Below are positions 1 through 11,117 of a stretch of 64,000 nt of DNA, in pieces; within the stretch, counting starts at the first letter, position 1; each line of letters opens with the position of its first letter. The notes beneath the pieces are model-generated. The model was not told where the DNA came from and did not search any database. It was given only the letters and a program-made list of their open reading frames with translations. Where the stretch lies: the NCBI RefSeq assembly GCF_032884065.1, contig NC_088867.1:46884185-46948184 (forward strand), given 5' to 3'. This stretch comes from Artemia franciscana. Taxonomy: Eukaryota > Arthropoda > Branchiopoda > Anostraca > Artemiidae. A program made the position numbers and the translations under genes.

Positions 1-470
1 ACTATTGCTTTTTTAGTTTCTTTGTTCATAAAATAAATTGCACAGGCACCTGGCCCAGAACTTCAAGTTCATTGTTTTTTTGCCTTTTTTGGCAAAAAAG
101 GGTATCAGTATCTCTTTTTCCAGAAATATCCCCTCCCCCACCCCCTAGTAGAAAGCTGCTGCCACAGAAATGTCCATGGAAACCTCCCCTATGCAGGAAT
201 TCTCTCGTGGAAAATCCCCTCCCAACTGAAAGATACTTTAGACAATTCAAACCTGGTAAAATTTCCCGGGGACGATTAATTTTACAAATGTAAAATTAAG
301 TTGGCAATGAGAAAGTAAGACAAATAAAAATAATTTCGTAAAGGACTTCTGACAAATCCCCCGCAAAATTCCCTCCCCACGGAAAATTCTCCCCGTGGAA
401 AATTCCCACAGTGGAAATCTATATCGCCTAATTTCGTGTTTCCAAGTGTTAAGAATTCCTATCAAAGAAT
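1..470. repeat. Dispersed repeat copy, GTGGAAAATTCCC-rich
   Basis: No gene is seen. Between about 150 and 420 the sequence repeats short motifs such as GTGGAAAATTCCC and CCCCTCCC, with a stretch TTAGACAATTCAAACCTGG. The same arrangement recurs at about 46260-46520, where the matching stretch is TAGACAATTCAATCCCGG, so this is a partial copy of the repeat family described at 45890-47110. A 9-bp stem of TTTTTTGCC against GGCAAAAAA lies near 77-100. Open frames on both strands here are chance products of low-complexity sequence. Confidence 0.5.
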
Positions 471-746
471 TAAACCAGCGAAAATGAACATACCATTAAG
501 GGCATTGTGTAAACAATACATGGCATTCGTGGTTTTCGCCCTTAGCAGCATGAGCCTTGCACACACTTTTCCCAGATCTCAATAATAATAATAATTAATA
601 ATTTATTTGTTACCCGCTTGTTTTGACAAATTAAGCGGAGCGAAAACATTAAGGAAAGAAAAACAAAATAACACAAACAATACAATTAATACAGTCTAAT
701 CAAAGGGTGGTAAGGGCCCAAGCGTTGACAGGCCTCAGCACCTAAT

Positions 747-2161
747 CTAGCATAGAGTTTTTTTATAAACAAAAATAATATCAGTGGCACAAAACTTTCT
801 GATAATCTTCTGATTTCTATAAGAACGCGGCAGATGCAATAAATATTTACAATAACGAAAATACAGAACTCTTATACCCTGCAAATCTTGATTATTAAAC
901 AACGGGCGCAAACCGGAAAGAAACAATATAGGATGATCGCAATATGTAGAATAAAGTCTGGATAAAGCCTTTCGTGAAAATCTGCCTCGGTTCGGGACAA
1001 TTTTCGCGTACCCTTTTTTAAGTTTACTATTAATATCATTTAGCCCACAAGATCGAAAAGCCGATAAAGATGAACAAATACTAATACCAAGCCACCGAAT
1101 CGAAGAAACGAGCTTAACTGAAAAATAACCACAATCAAGATCACTACTTTGATGCTTAGCATCAAAAACTAAATATTCACATTTTTCAGTATTAAATTTT
1201 AGGAAAATTTCCTCAAAAGACTTAGAAAAAAGCTGGGTCGACTTAATTAGGCTCGATTTAGTGCGGCTGATCAAAAGTAAATCATCTGCATATGCAATAT
1301 ACGAAAGATTATTTAGGCCTAAAAAACATGATGGATTAATACGTGGCAAAACAGAATAAAGACAATCATTAAAAAGATCAGGGGATTAGACTCCTTCTTG
1401 CCTAAGACCAGAACGGATGGGGATATTACCAACGTAGGTGTCCCCTGACTTGAGTCGAACATATGAATTAGTATACCAAAAACGAAGAGTTGATATAATA
1501 GACACATTTGCACCAAGTTGGATTAAAGAATACCAAAAGACAAATTGAATCAAAAGCTTTTGAAACATCGAGTGCACAAAAATGAACCTCAAAATCCTTT
1601 TTATGCGCTTTAAGTAATAGCGAAACTATAGCACGATGAGCATGTTGGCATCCTATATACGGCTTGAAGCCAAATTGATTAGACATATAATCTGCATTAG
1701 ACAGGAGATCAGAGAGCAAAACATATTCAAATGCTTTACTTAGAGTGCAAGCAACCGTAATAGGCCTATACGAAGCGCAACTAGTTGGGTCCTTACCGCG
1801 TTTCAAAATTGATGTAATGTTACCAACTAAAAAAGAATCAGGGACTAAAGAAGAGCATAAACACATCTGAAAATAACTGCAAGTGATAAACTAATTCCTC
1901 CGAATCGGTGTTGAGGTGAAAAGCACTGATGCCATCTATATCATAAGACTTAGATTTAAGTCTCTCTACACTTCTTTTGACACGGTCAACACTAACGGGA
2001 GGTACATGACCTTGAATGATTTTGTTTGGCAACAGATTAGAACAGAGCTTGGCAAAACGAAAATGAACCGCATATATCACTGTATCGAAAATGTTACTAT
2101 AATGATTGATCCATGATACATTAGGGATTCGGTCGGCCGTTCGGTCGGCGACATTAATCAC
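747..2161 (-). pseudogene. LINE ORF2 reverse transcriptase remains
   Basis: Overlapping frames at 2161-1838, 1866-1468, 1592-1386 and 1349-747 carry successive RT blocks. The order is RLKSKSYDIDGIS, then ASYRPITVACTLSKAFEYVL, QFGFKPYIGCQHAH, ALDVSKAFDS, GLRQEGV and finally SYIAYADDLLLIS. The thumb and C-terminal region follow to about 747. The changes of frame show at least three breaks, so no full-length polymerase is made. The catalytic Asp pair is present. Confidence 0.7.
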
Positions 2162-3314
2162 TTTTTTCCACTGCTAGGAGACTTAGGAAATTCGGCACCA
2201 TTGTACCTAATTTTTGAAGATAGCGTTTAAAATCAAGCTTTGTTCTTTGTTTAATATCAAAAACATTATCCCTTAAAGGGCCGCCGCAAGCTATCCAAAT
2301 TTTTAGCCACAATTTAGCCCGATTTTTTATTGTTTTGAGCTCTGGGTCATTCTTCCAAATTGAACTTCTTGTTTGTGTTCTAAAGCGACATAGGGGTACA
2401 GCTACCTCTTCAGACCTCTTTAAGCACGATACAATGTGGCTATAATAAATATTAAGCTGAATTCTGACTTGTGGGGACCCAACTCTTGTACACAACAGAT
2501 TAAAAGGGACTTTAATCGTTGATAGAAGGCTAACAAGCGTAGAAAAATAAAGAGGCCAGTCAGCTTTGTTCCATTCTCTTTTAGAAATCCATTTTCTAGA
2601 ATTAGGACGAAGGTTCTTCTCAGCATTAGCATTAAGGGTAACAGTGAGGGATAGGGGGAGATGGTCGTAATCCCGCTCATCCTGATCAACATGGACTTCG
2701 CCACAGATGAGACCAGAAGAAACGATACAATGGTCAATGTCCGAAAGTGAGCCACTATTATGCATATAGGAATGGGAGGCATCTTTCTTTAAAATTTTGT
2801 AACTATTCGGTAGGGAATCTAAAAGAAGCTCAGTCCGCACTAATGAAGAGCTAATATTACAGTTCATATCACCAATTAATAACCAATCCAGTCCATAACT
2901 CTCAATGCCATTCAAAAGACTTTTTATTAATGCGCAAGATTTTGTAAATTTAGTTAAACTTCGGAGGGATTTCTGGTCGCAGGGGAGATAAACATTAATG
3001 AGGACAAGGTTGGCAAGACGAATAGCAATATAACAATCACTCTCGTGATAGCATAAAGGGAGTGGTGAAAACAGCGTCTTTTTTATTAAACATGCTAGGC
3101 CACCTGATGGTCCGCCAGAGGTTTTGCGTGCACTTTTAGAAAAAACTGAGTGTTCGTTACTTCTCTGTAGGGAGTTTAAGCTCACTAAAGGTAGGAGATG
3201 CTCCTGGAGGGATAAAACATCAAAATTTTCTAATTTCTGATCTAAAGAAACGTCTTTATCCTTAGTACCGTTAATATTGAACGAACATATAGTGAAGTTA
3301 GTCTTAGCACTCAT
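2154..3314 (-). CDS. LINE ORF2 N-terminal part: apurinic-type endonuclease
   Basis: A 386-residue frame starting at the ATGA overlap with ORF1. The first 230 residues are an exonuclease-endonuclease-phosphatase fold: FTICSFNINGTKD at the start, SLQEHLLP carrying the catalytic Glu, LLIGDMNCN and, near residue 210, SDIDHCIVS followed by YDHLPLSLTV. In LINEs this domain nicks target DNA to prime reverse transcription. The rest is the linker to the RT. The frame ends at about 2154, where ORF2 passes into another frame, so the protein is not intact. Confidence 0.75.
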   Translation of the reverse strand: MSAKTNFTICSFNINGTKDKDVSLDQKLENFDVLSLQEHLLPLVSLNSLQRSNEHSVFSKSARKTSGGPSGGLACLIKKTLFSPLPLCYHESDCYIAIRLANLVLINVYLPCDQKSLRSLTKFTKSCALIKSLLNGIESYGLDWLLIGDMNCNISSSLVRTELLLDSLPNSYKILKKDASHSYMHNSGSLSDIDHCIVSSGLICGEVHVDQDERDYDHLPLSLTVTLNANAEKNLRPNSRKWISKREWNKADWPLYFSTLVSLLSTIKVPFNLLCTRVGSPQVRIQLNIYYSHIVSCLKRSEEVAVPLCRFRTQTRSSIWKNDPELKTIKNRAKLWLKIWIACGGPLRDNVFDIKQRTKLDFKRYLQKLGTMVPNFLSLLAVEKSD

Positions 3315-3579
3315 TTTCTAGTATAGGACGATCGTTTCGACAGAAGCTCACGAAGAATTTGGCACTTCATTGAGAATGACACATGATTGCTTTGACAGAT
3401 CGCACATTTTGGTGTAGCCTGGCAAGGAGAATCAGGCGAGGATTCATGTTGCCCTGCTTAACGGGAGCAGCATTTTTCTTTATCACAATTTGATTTCAAG
3501 TGATTTGGTGATTGGCAATTATAACAGCATTTGGGTGGGCGTTGGTATTCGTAAACTCGATATATCTCATACTCAATCT

Positions 3580-4371
3580 TTATACCAAGTCGAAGTGCAT
3601 TCGTTTCGCCTGAGTAATATTGTTGCAATTAATTAACATTCCCTCATCAAAATTGGTCAGTATACCTTTAATGATTCCAATATATTTCGTTTCTTTTACT
3701 TTGACGTCACAATCTCTCATTACAGTTGGAACGGCATTGCAAAAGTTCCTTGCAGCAATCTTGTCAATTCGTACCACTAGCTTATCGCCAGAGGGCTTAA
3801 TGCTATGAATACATTCATGACCTGGAATAGAATCTATTATTATGCGACGCTTGGCAGGATTATCTAATTCTGATGGGACTTTAGAAATAACAACGGTCGT
3901 CAGATCGGGATTCAATGACTGAGCGCCAGGGCTGCTAAGAGGGGGGAATTTAAGACCATACGACGAAATCTTCTCACGAATTTGCTTAAGTTCCGAATTA
4001 ATGCTTACAAGCTTTGAGCCGAAGCTAGAATAAGCCACAGCAGGAATAACAGGAACCTCGGTAGGTAAAATAATCACGTATGTAGGCAAAGGCAAACTTT
4101 CGCTCTCGCATTTCTGGAAGATTTCCATCATGTCCTTAATGTGACGGTAATTAGCTTGATCGCCTTGGCGTCTTTGCACACGTTCACCCTCGTAAACATG
4201 AGACCAAAGTTCTATCTTAGTCGCCATAATAGACTTCTCATCGAAAAAACCAGCAGCATGGTTAGCAATAACTTCATCACTTACTCCTTTTTTAAGATTT
4301 GATTGCACGAAATTCAACACCGATGAATGTACATATTCCGTCATAATGGTATAACCAACAAATATGGACAA
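3580..4371 (-). CDS. LINE ORF1 (gag-like RNA-binding protein), broken near its end
   Basis: A 263-codon frame of the LINE at 581-4380. The N-terminal half has no domain I recognise. The C-terminal half resembles the nucleic-acid-binding region that precedes zinc knuckles in LINE ORF1 proteins. The frame stops just before the knuckles: the next frame continues with IKIEYEIYRVYEYQ and then the CCHC motifs, so a single-base shift near 3590 has cut the protein. An in-frame stop interrupts the second of three knuckles. The knuckle-bearing frame ends in TGA overlapping the ATG of ORF2 (ATGA at about 3311-3314), a stop-restart arrangement common in LINEs. Confidence 0.65.
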   Translation of the reverse strand: MSIFVGYTIMTEYVHSSVLNFVQSNLKKGVSDEVIANHAAGFFDEKSIMATKIELWSHVYEGERVQRRQGDQANYRHIKDMMEIFQKCESESLPLPTYVIILPTEVPVIPAVAYSSFGSKLVSINSELKQIREKISSYGLKFPPLSSPGAQSLNPDLTTVVISKVPSELDNPAKRRIIIDSIPGHECIHSIKPSGDKLVVRIDKIAARNFCNAVPTVMRDCDVKVKETKYIGIIKGILTNFDEGMLINCNNITQAKRMHFDLV

Positions 4372-4380
4372 TTAGCCGAA

Positions 4381-5430
4381 GTCCAAAATCAAATCAGTTT
4401 ATTACTCACCATACTGTCAAACAGCTGTCACATCCCATTAAATTAGTTTCAAAATAATCCGTTTCAAAGTAACTGAATTCGTTACATTCGTCACACTGTA
4501 GTACTGACCAATCTATTCAAAGTCCCCTTCCTTACACCCTCCCATTAAATTACAACTTCCCTTAAATACTTCCTTACGGCATTCTCCCACCCCAACTGGG
4601 GACAACCTTCCCAAAATTATCCTGAGTAAACATGGGGGGAGAGGACTTCCACGAAGTAGGGGAGCTTACCCGGAAATGAGTTGCATTCATTTTTTCGTTG
4701 TCATCTCTGACAACGAAAAAGATGGGTTATTTTTCGTTGTCGGAGAGATTTTCAGGGGGGAAACGCCTAGCACCCGTGTAAGTTACCCAAACTCTTCGGC
4801 TTTTGCGTAGAAGGCAACCATGTCGTTTATTAATGAAAATTCCAAAAAATGTTGCTTTCAATGAAAACACCCCCCTCCCCATAGTAATTTGAAAATCACA
4901 GGGTGAGTGCCCTCTCCCTTTCCAATAAATCAAACCGAGGTCTTTAATGGTTATTTCGTCTTTCTGATAAACTGTCCCTTTTCGGACTTTGGCCAAGATG
5001 ATCAGATGACACTTTAACCATCTACACACCTTAGTTATTTTGGTTGTTCATAGCAGTTATTTGAAGAAATTCACGTTCTAGCCGGAGTTTTAAAAAAAGA
5101 CAGCAATTACCTCAACTCAAAAAAAAATCAAATGCTCCAGGCCATTTACCCAAAACCGCATATGATTTCTCTCTAACAAGATTAAAATTTACAAGTTTCG
5201 TTAAAAACTAATATTCTTTTTAGCACATATTTTCACTTTTTTACGCTAAAATTCAAATGGTAATATTTTGTCTGCTTCTTTCTGGAGATCAGTTTAAGTT
5301 TCAAGTCAGATTTTTCGGAAGGCTTTACTGTAGACAAAGATTAATTGAAGTCTCTCTTCAGTCTCTGACCTGTTAAGACATACTAAGACCTTTCAATTAA
5401 GTAAGGCTTAAACCTGTGTTGCAAGACTAA
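4381..5430. other. Intergenic, no gene seen; short hairpin at 4691-4720
   Basis: AT-rich DNA between two LINEs. The only structure I see is TTTTTCGTTGTC at 4691-4702, its exact reverse complement at 4709-4720, and the same 12-mer again at 4730-4741. The part from about 5100 onward may be the 5' untranslated region of the next LINE, but I cannot show that. Confidence 0.5.
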
Positions 5431-6447
5431 ATGACGAAATCAAACCAGTTTTGCCCTGAATGCAGATTACGGGTTACTTCAAACGCAGTCAAATGTGTTA
5501 ATTGCAGTTCTTGGTTCCATGCAGGGACTGAAAAGTGTGCTAGGATAGAAATCACTAGTTGGAATAACTCCTGGATGTGCCTAGATTGCTCTACTAAGTC
5601 TAAGGTAAATTGTACTTCTTCTCCAGTGCTTTCTATCCCCCCATCCGGAACTTCTCGGACACCCCGTACCCCTGTTGAAAGAAGAAGGATTCTTAGCATT
5701 CTAAGTGATCTCAGCAGCCCTAAACATTTTCCAGACACTCCGCTCAGCCAGTTTCCTCTATTGACTGAAGAACCAACCGTTTCTAACAAGGCTGGCACTA
5801 GTTTGTGTGATCCTACAATTTCCCTTGTCCCTCCCCAGCGCCGAGGCTGTTCTGAAGGGAAAGCAAATGCATCTTGTCAAACAATTGACTGTAGCATTGA
5901 TAAATCAGTTCAAACGGACACTATCCCTACACCCTCCATCTTACAACCAGATATTACCAAAATCTTGGTTTTACAAGAAAAGTTAACGGATGCATTAACT
6001 TTCATCTCCAATTTTTTTACAATTCACCAAAGCGATCTAGCAAATCAACCTGCATATAATTCCATTTTGAATGAGGTTAATAACACTTTCATCTCTGACC
6101 ATAAAAAAAGTGCAATGTCCATAAACCAAATGAATATTGATGAAGGACTTAGAGGATTAAATCTTGTGATACCTGTCACAACAAGTGACACAAATCCGGA
6201 TATTTTCATTGACCTCAATCCACCCTTGATACTGACTAATTATAATGGTAACCTTGATTACCACATTACAGATGCTCAAAAACGTGTGGACAAGGTGAAT
6301 AGCCTGCATAATAAGACTGTCTCTTCTGATAATAAACTAAAATGTGCTAATATAATCTTGGCAGGTTCTCGCCAATTAGGAGACAATTGTGAATTTAAAC
6401 ACGTTTTTTCTTCAACCAAACTCCAGCCAAAAAGTGTCCTTTTTTAG
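5431..6447 (+). CDS. LINE ORF1 with N-terminal PHD-like zinc finger
   Basis: A 338-residue frame. Residues 8-53 hold a C4HC3 pattern: Cys8, Cys11, Cys22, Cys25, His30, Cys36, Cys50 and Cys53, with Trp48 two residues before the last pair, as in PHD fingers. The rest is Ser/Pro/Thr-rich without a recognised fold, apart from a possible helical segment around residues 180-220. ORF1 proteins of several CR1-like LINEs begin with such a finger, and the endonuclease and RT frames downstream on the same strand support this reading. A host PHD protein is possible but less likely, given the single exon and its position. Confidence 0.6.
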   Translation: MTKSNQFCPECRLRVTSNAVKCVNCSSWFHAGTEKCARIEITSWNNSWMCLDCSTKSKVNCTSSPVLSIPPSGTSRTPRTPVERRRILSILSDLSSPKHFPDTPLSQFPLLTEEPTVSNKAGTSLCDPTISLVPPQRRGCSEGKANASCQTIDCSIDKSVQTDTIPTPSILQPDITKILVLQEKLTDALTFISNFFTIHQSDLANQPAYNSILNEVNNTFISDHKKSAMSINQMNIDEGLRGLNLVIPVTTSDTNPDIFIDLNPPLILTNYNGNLDYHITDAQKRVDKVNSLHNKTVSSDNKLKCANIILAGSRQLGDNCEFKHVFSSTKLQPKSVLF

Positions 6448-6798
6448 TGCACCGCACTCAAGCAAAAATTTCTCATCAAAGTTCATCAGGCACAGCTCAA
6501 AAATTGACAAACCCTTCCCGATCCCGAACTCTCCTCCCTTATCCTTTGCTACCTCCTCCCCCTCCCCGCATACAGAAGTCCTATTTCATCCCCCCTCACA
6601 GTATGCTGCTCTATACCCTCCCTACCCTGCCACAAACCAGCAATTTCTTGACGGACATTAATCACTATTCCCAACCAGGCCCCCTTTCCCAACACTTTAC
6701 GAAACCACACCCCCAGTCCATTCGTTTTATCCCTCGTGCCTACCCTGTCAACGTGACTCTGATCTGAGACTTTTTAATTGTCTTATAATGAATCCTAA

Positions 6799-7767
6799 TT
6801 GTTCTCCTCGTGCTTCATCCATATCATTGCCCGTCCCCCACCCCCAAATCCCCAAGATAAATCCTTTTCTTACTCTAATAATTCATCTTTCGATGTTGAC
6901 CCTAATAGTCATCCCATAAAAGTCAAATGTGCTCCCTTGGTCCCCTGTTCTGACTACATTAATCTGGCCCCCGCTAAGAATTCCACCACGCCCCCTGTAC
7001 CCATTTGTAATTTAAATAAAGTTAAGTGTAAAAATGGTACCTTTGCAGGTCGTTTTAAATTTCCCACAATTTTGTTAAGCAACGCTGAAAGTCTTAATTT
7101 TGACAAACTTAATGAATTAGGCTCCTTTTCTAAAATATATAGATCAGACATAATCGCTATTACTGAAGTACACGCTCAAAATACACACATGTTAAAAATG
7201 AATAATTTCACCCAGTTTATTAAACTCAGACCCGAAACCCACCCTCTGGGTAAGAAAGGGGGTAGAATTCTTTTCTTTGTCCGTAATGATTTTTATCCTT
7301 CAGAAATATTAGTTCCTTGTCTTACTCCCTTTGATGAAATTTTTTGGGTTTTTGTTCGACCTAAGGTCTTACCACGTCCTTTCAATTTGATTGTCCTGTG
7401 TTGTTTTTACTACTCTCCTGGGCAGAGAGCGGCTGAAAAAATTAATTTTATTGAAAAATTGCATGGCAGTGCCGACTATGTACTATCTAAATACCCAAAT
7501 GCTGGAATTTTCCTCTTAGGTGATGCAAATGAATTAAAACTTGAGTCTACATGTAATACTTTTAGTCTAAAACAAATTGTAAAAGTCCCTACTACCAAAG
7601 GCAATTCTACTCTTGATTTAATATGCACCAATATGTCAAATTTCTACAGACCCGTCACCATTCTTCCCCCTCTCGGAGGTAGTTACCACTTTAGCCTACT
7701 CCTATCTCCACTAGCTACAGTTAAACATTCCTCCTTCCACCTCTTTCCCCCAAATTTCTCCCTCTGA
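6799..7767 (+). CDS. CR1-like LINE endonuclease domain
   Basis: A 322-residue frame. From about residue 90 it reads as a LINE endonuclease: FPTILLSNAESLNFDKLNEL, then DIIAITEVHA with the catalytic Glu, GGRILFFVRND, IVLCCFYYSPG, GIFLLGDANEL, STLDLICTN and finally GSYHFSLLLS, where the usual SDH motif is altered. In its active form it nicks target DNA. The altered last motif suggests a dead copy. The first 80 residues are low complexity and may be the end of ORF1 in another frame. Confidence 0.65.
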   Translation: MFSSCFIHIIARPPPPNPQDKSFSYSNNSSFDVDPNSHPIKVKCAPLVPCSDYINLAPAKNSTTPPVPICNLNKVKCKNGTFAGRFKFPTILLSNAESLNFDKLNELGSFSKIYRSDIIAITEVHAQNTHMLKMNNFTQFIKLRPETHPLGKKGGRILFFVRNDFYPSEILVPCLTPFDEIFWVFVRPKVLPRPFNLIVLCCFYYSPGQRAAEKINFIEKLHGSADYVLSKYPNAGIFLLGDANELKLESTCNTFSLKQIVKVPTTKGNSTLDLICTNMSNFYRPVTILPPLGGSYHFSLLLSPLATVKHSSFHLFPPNFSL

Positions 7768-7831
7768 TATTATAAATAAAACCCAAAAGCTCAAAAAATC
7801 AAGTACTTGCCCATTAGACATCCAAATTAAC

Positions 7832-8627
7832 TTGATTAAAGCCATTTCAGACACAATTGCTGGACCTTTATCTGATATTTTTAACCAAATTACAAAACTT
7901 GGTAAATTCCCAAGTTGCTGGAAACTAGGTTTTATAACACCCATCCCAAAGAAATCTTCCAGTCTGACTATAACCAACATGCGTCCTATTACACTCACTC
8001 CAGTTTTTTCTAAGCTTTACGAAGGGTTCCTTTGTGAATGGCTTAAAATTATACGACGCATTGACATCCGACAGTTTGGTAATTTAAGAAAAACCTCCAC
8101 CACCCATTACCTTGTACACTTGATTCACACGATCCTAAGTGAACTAGAGAAACCAAATGTTTGGCTAAACCTGGTTTTAGTCGATTTCCAAAAAGCGTTG
8201 GACTTAGTTGACCACACTATCCTAATTCGTTTACTACATGATAACTTTGGAATTGACCAACTCTTAGTAAATATTGTTATATCGTTCCTTTCAGACAGAT
8301 CACATGTTGTAAAATACAAAAATACCTTCTCTAACCCCCTCCCTAGGTACTGTGGAATACCTCAAGGAACCTTTTTGGGACCATTATTATTTCTTATCAT
8401 GATTAACGAAATTGGCAAGGAATTCCCCCAAAGATGGAGATATGTTGATGACTTGTCGATCCTTGAAGTATGTCATAGGAATATTAAAAATGACCCCGTT
8501 AAAATCCTAACCCAGTGTTCGGATGAATCCAAGAATCTAAATATGACAGTAAATCCCACTAAATCACAGATAATGACAATCAACTTCTTGAAATCTACTC
8601 CTGCTTTTTGCGATCCGATCCCAAGCG
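7832..8627 (+). pseudogene. CR1-like LINE reverse transcriptase, left part
   Basis: The RT palm: FPSCWKLGFITPIPKK, NMRPITLTPVFSKLYEGFL, LVLVDFQKALDLVDH, GIPQGTFLGPLLFLIMINEI and RWRYVDDLSI. YADD is replaced by YVDD and the SKAFD block reads QKALD, so polymerase function is doubtful. The frame is cut at codon CCA-AGC by the RTE insertion and resumes in frame at 11184, as described in the finding on the nested insertion. Confidence 0.7.
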
Positions 8628-8636
8628 CGTGATTAC

Positions 8637-9173
8637 TTGATTGTTGCTGGAGACTTCAACGCAAGAGTTGGTCCATCTGACCAGACCACGAGACAAATCC
8701 TGGGAAAATTTGGACAGGGTCACAGATGCGAGAATGGGCAGAGGTTGGTAAACTATGCCTTGATGAACCACCTTGTTGTCACCAATACCATATTTCAACA
8801 CAAACCTAGCCACCTCTTGACTTGGCATTCAAATGACGGTGTCACTAAGGCCCAAATTGACTTCATTCTCGTACGCCAGCGCTGGAGAAGCTCCGTGCAG
8901 GACTCTCGCTCTTACAATGGCGCGGACACAGGCTCACAGTCTGGATCTGACCACGGGCTCGTCGCAGCAAAAATTTTGCTACGTCTTGCAATTGGAAGAA
9001 AAAACAAGTCCAAGGTCGGCTCTGATATCATTAAACTTCAAGACAAAGAAGTGCGGCAGGCCCTCAATTTGGAACTAACTAACCGGTTTGACGCCCTCAG
9101 CTCTGATGAAAACCTAACCCCCGATAAGAGATGGGAGACCTTTAAAACCGTGATGACAGAGACTGCCGATTAG
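8637..9173 (+). pseudogene. RTE endonuclease C-terminal part
   Basis: The frame begins at IVAGDFNARVG, the Asn/Asp motif of the endonuclease. It continues with QIDFILVRQRWRSSVQDSRS and SGSDHGLVAAKILL, the final Asp-His motif. About 130 residues of N-terminal endonuclease are missing because the element is 5'-truncated. The second half leads into the linker to the RT and stops at 9171. Confidence 0.75.
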
Positions 9174-9254
9174 ATCCTAGGCCGAGCAAAAATCAAACGA
9201 CAACACTGGATAACCGCTATAACCCTGTCAATAGTCGGTGAGCGAAGACAAAAG

Positions 9255-11117
9255 ATGGGAGGCCTTAAAGAAGAAACAAAGGAGTTACGCAGACAGGTAA
9301 AACGCTCTGTTCGACTGGACCGCCGCCAAATGTGGGAAGATGCTGCCGAGTCATTAGAGAAAGCAGCACGCTTACATGACGCCCGCAAGCTTTACCAGAT
9401 CCTGAAGGAATCCGTTGGTAAGAAAGCTGCTGTCTCAGAAATAATCAAAAACAGATCAGGAAAAATCATTAGTTGTCAGAAGGAACGTTCAGCAAGATGG
9501 AAGGATCGCTTTCAGCTCCTTCTGAACCCATCCCCTTCATCTACTCATGATGCCTTCCCACCTTCCGTCTCTAAAGAGCCTTATGGACATCGAGCTGGAT
9601 ACACCGACCAGAGCCGAAATACTAAAAGCAATCAAAACCCTAAAAAACCAAGCCCCAGGTGAAGACGGCCTCCCCCCGGAACTATACAAACAATGCCCTG
9701 AGGTCACTGCTGGACAGCTCCATGGCATTCTCGAAGAAGTGTGGAGGACCAACACTTTTCCAAAAGACTGGAAGACATCAGTCATCCTCCCTTTCTATAA
9801 GAAAGGAGACAAAACCGAATGCAAAAATTACCGCGGAATAAGTCTCATAGACAATTGCCGTCAAAATATTAGGGATCATACTCTTGAACCGCTTTAAAGG
9901 GGCAAGGGAACAAAGAACTCGAGGAAATCAAGCCGGCTTTCAACCAGGTAGAGGGTGTACTGATAATATCTTCGCCTTTCACCTCATTATCCAGCAGTTT
10001 GAAAGATACAACCTACCCCTGATCTTGATGTTCCTGGACTTCATTGCTGCCTTCGACTCTGTCACTCGCCAGAAACTTCGGAAGATCCTGGAGAATGACG
10101 GAATGCCGCTGAAGTTTGTTGAACTGATGAAGGCATACTATGACGCTTCAGGGAGCCGAGTTAGAACCTATGGCGAAGAAACCGAAGATTTTCTGGTTGA
10201 GTTCGGAGTAAAACAAGGATGTGTCCTCTCTCCGACTGTTCAATTATTGCATCGATTGGGTGCTTGAAAATGCTCTATCGTCTTATCCAGGAGCGCAGGT
10301 TGGACAGAATCTCTCGCTGACTGACCTCGATTATGCGGATGATGTTGGCCTCCTGTCAGACCCTGTAGAAGCCCAAAACATGCTTGACAGCGTTGTGGCC
10401 TGGGCAGATCTGATCGGCTTGAAAGTCAGCACAGAGAAAACGAAATTCATGGCTATTAACCACGACACATGACCATTCCCACTAACTGTCAACCAAGTTC
10501 AGCTGGAAAAAGTCAACCGTTTCACATACCTAGGCTCCCAGCTTTGTACTGACGGATCTTCCGACGCTGATATCCAACAGAGAATACAGAAAGCGCAGAC
10601 AGTCTTTGCCTCCCTTCGGAAACCCTTATGGAATCGCTGTGAAATCAGTGTCCAAACGAAAGTTCGAATTTACATGGCACTAGTACGCACCGTTCTCCTT
10701 TACGGGTGAGAAACATGGTCGGCAAAACTACAACAAGAGAATACACTTAAGTTGTTTGAGCATACTTGTCTACGAAGAATTCTCAGAGTACAGCTACGTG
10801 ACCGTATCTCCAACGTGAATATACGTCGAATGTGCAATATTCAGAGAGATGTTGTGCTCACTATTAAAGAACGCCGTTTGAAATGGTTGGGCCATGCATT
10901 ACGGAAACCGCCAGAGCACCTGCCTCGCCAAATATTTCTAGTTGAGCCTATTACCTACTGGAAGAAACGCCAAGGAGGACAGAGGAAGAACTGGTGGAAC
11001 CTGGCCAAGTCAGACCTTGAACCAATCGGGGTTTCAGAAAATTTGGTCAACACAGTAGCTCGCCTTTGCAGAGCAGCTTGCACAAGATCGATCAACATGG
11101 TCCAAGAAGGTCTCTAA
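9255..11117 (+). pseudogene. RTE reverse transcriptase and C-terminal domain, broken
   Basis: Successive frames at 9255-9662, 9547-9897, 9884-10267, 10221-10472 and 10752-11117 carry one RT. The blocks run PGEDGLPPELYKQC, NYRGISLID, GFQPGRGCTDNIF, MFLDFIAAFDSVTR, FGVKQGCVLSPT, FNYCIDWVLENAL, LDYADDVGLLSD, VNRFTYLGSQL, CLRRILRVQLRDRIS and RRLKWLGHALRKP. The last block is the usual end of RTE proteins. One stop turns the normally conserved Trp of the YGWETW block into TGA near 10707. Confidence 0.8.

Larger units (their letters stand above)
581..4380 (-). mobile_element. LINE retrotransposon with CCHC ORF1 and EN/RT ORF2
   Basis: Read on the minus strand this is a near full-length LINE. It has an ORF1 (4371 down to about 3305), an ORF2 endonuclease (3314-2154), a broken reverse transcriptase (2161-747) and a 3' tail of (ATT)n at 581-602. 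ORF1 ends in a region with CX2CX4HX4C zinc knuckles (CYNCQSPNHLKSNC and CAICQSNHVSFSMKC), a feature of the I/Jockey group. The RT keeps the box SYIAYADDLLLIS. I cannot assign the clade more closely. Several frame breaks in ORF1 and the RT show it is dead. The 5' boundary is uncertain and I could not recognise a target duplication. Confidence 0.8.
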
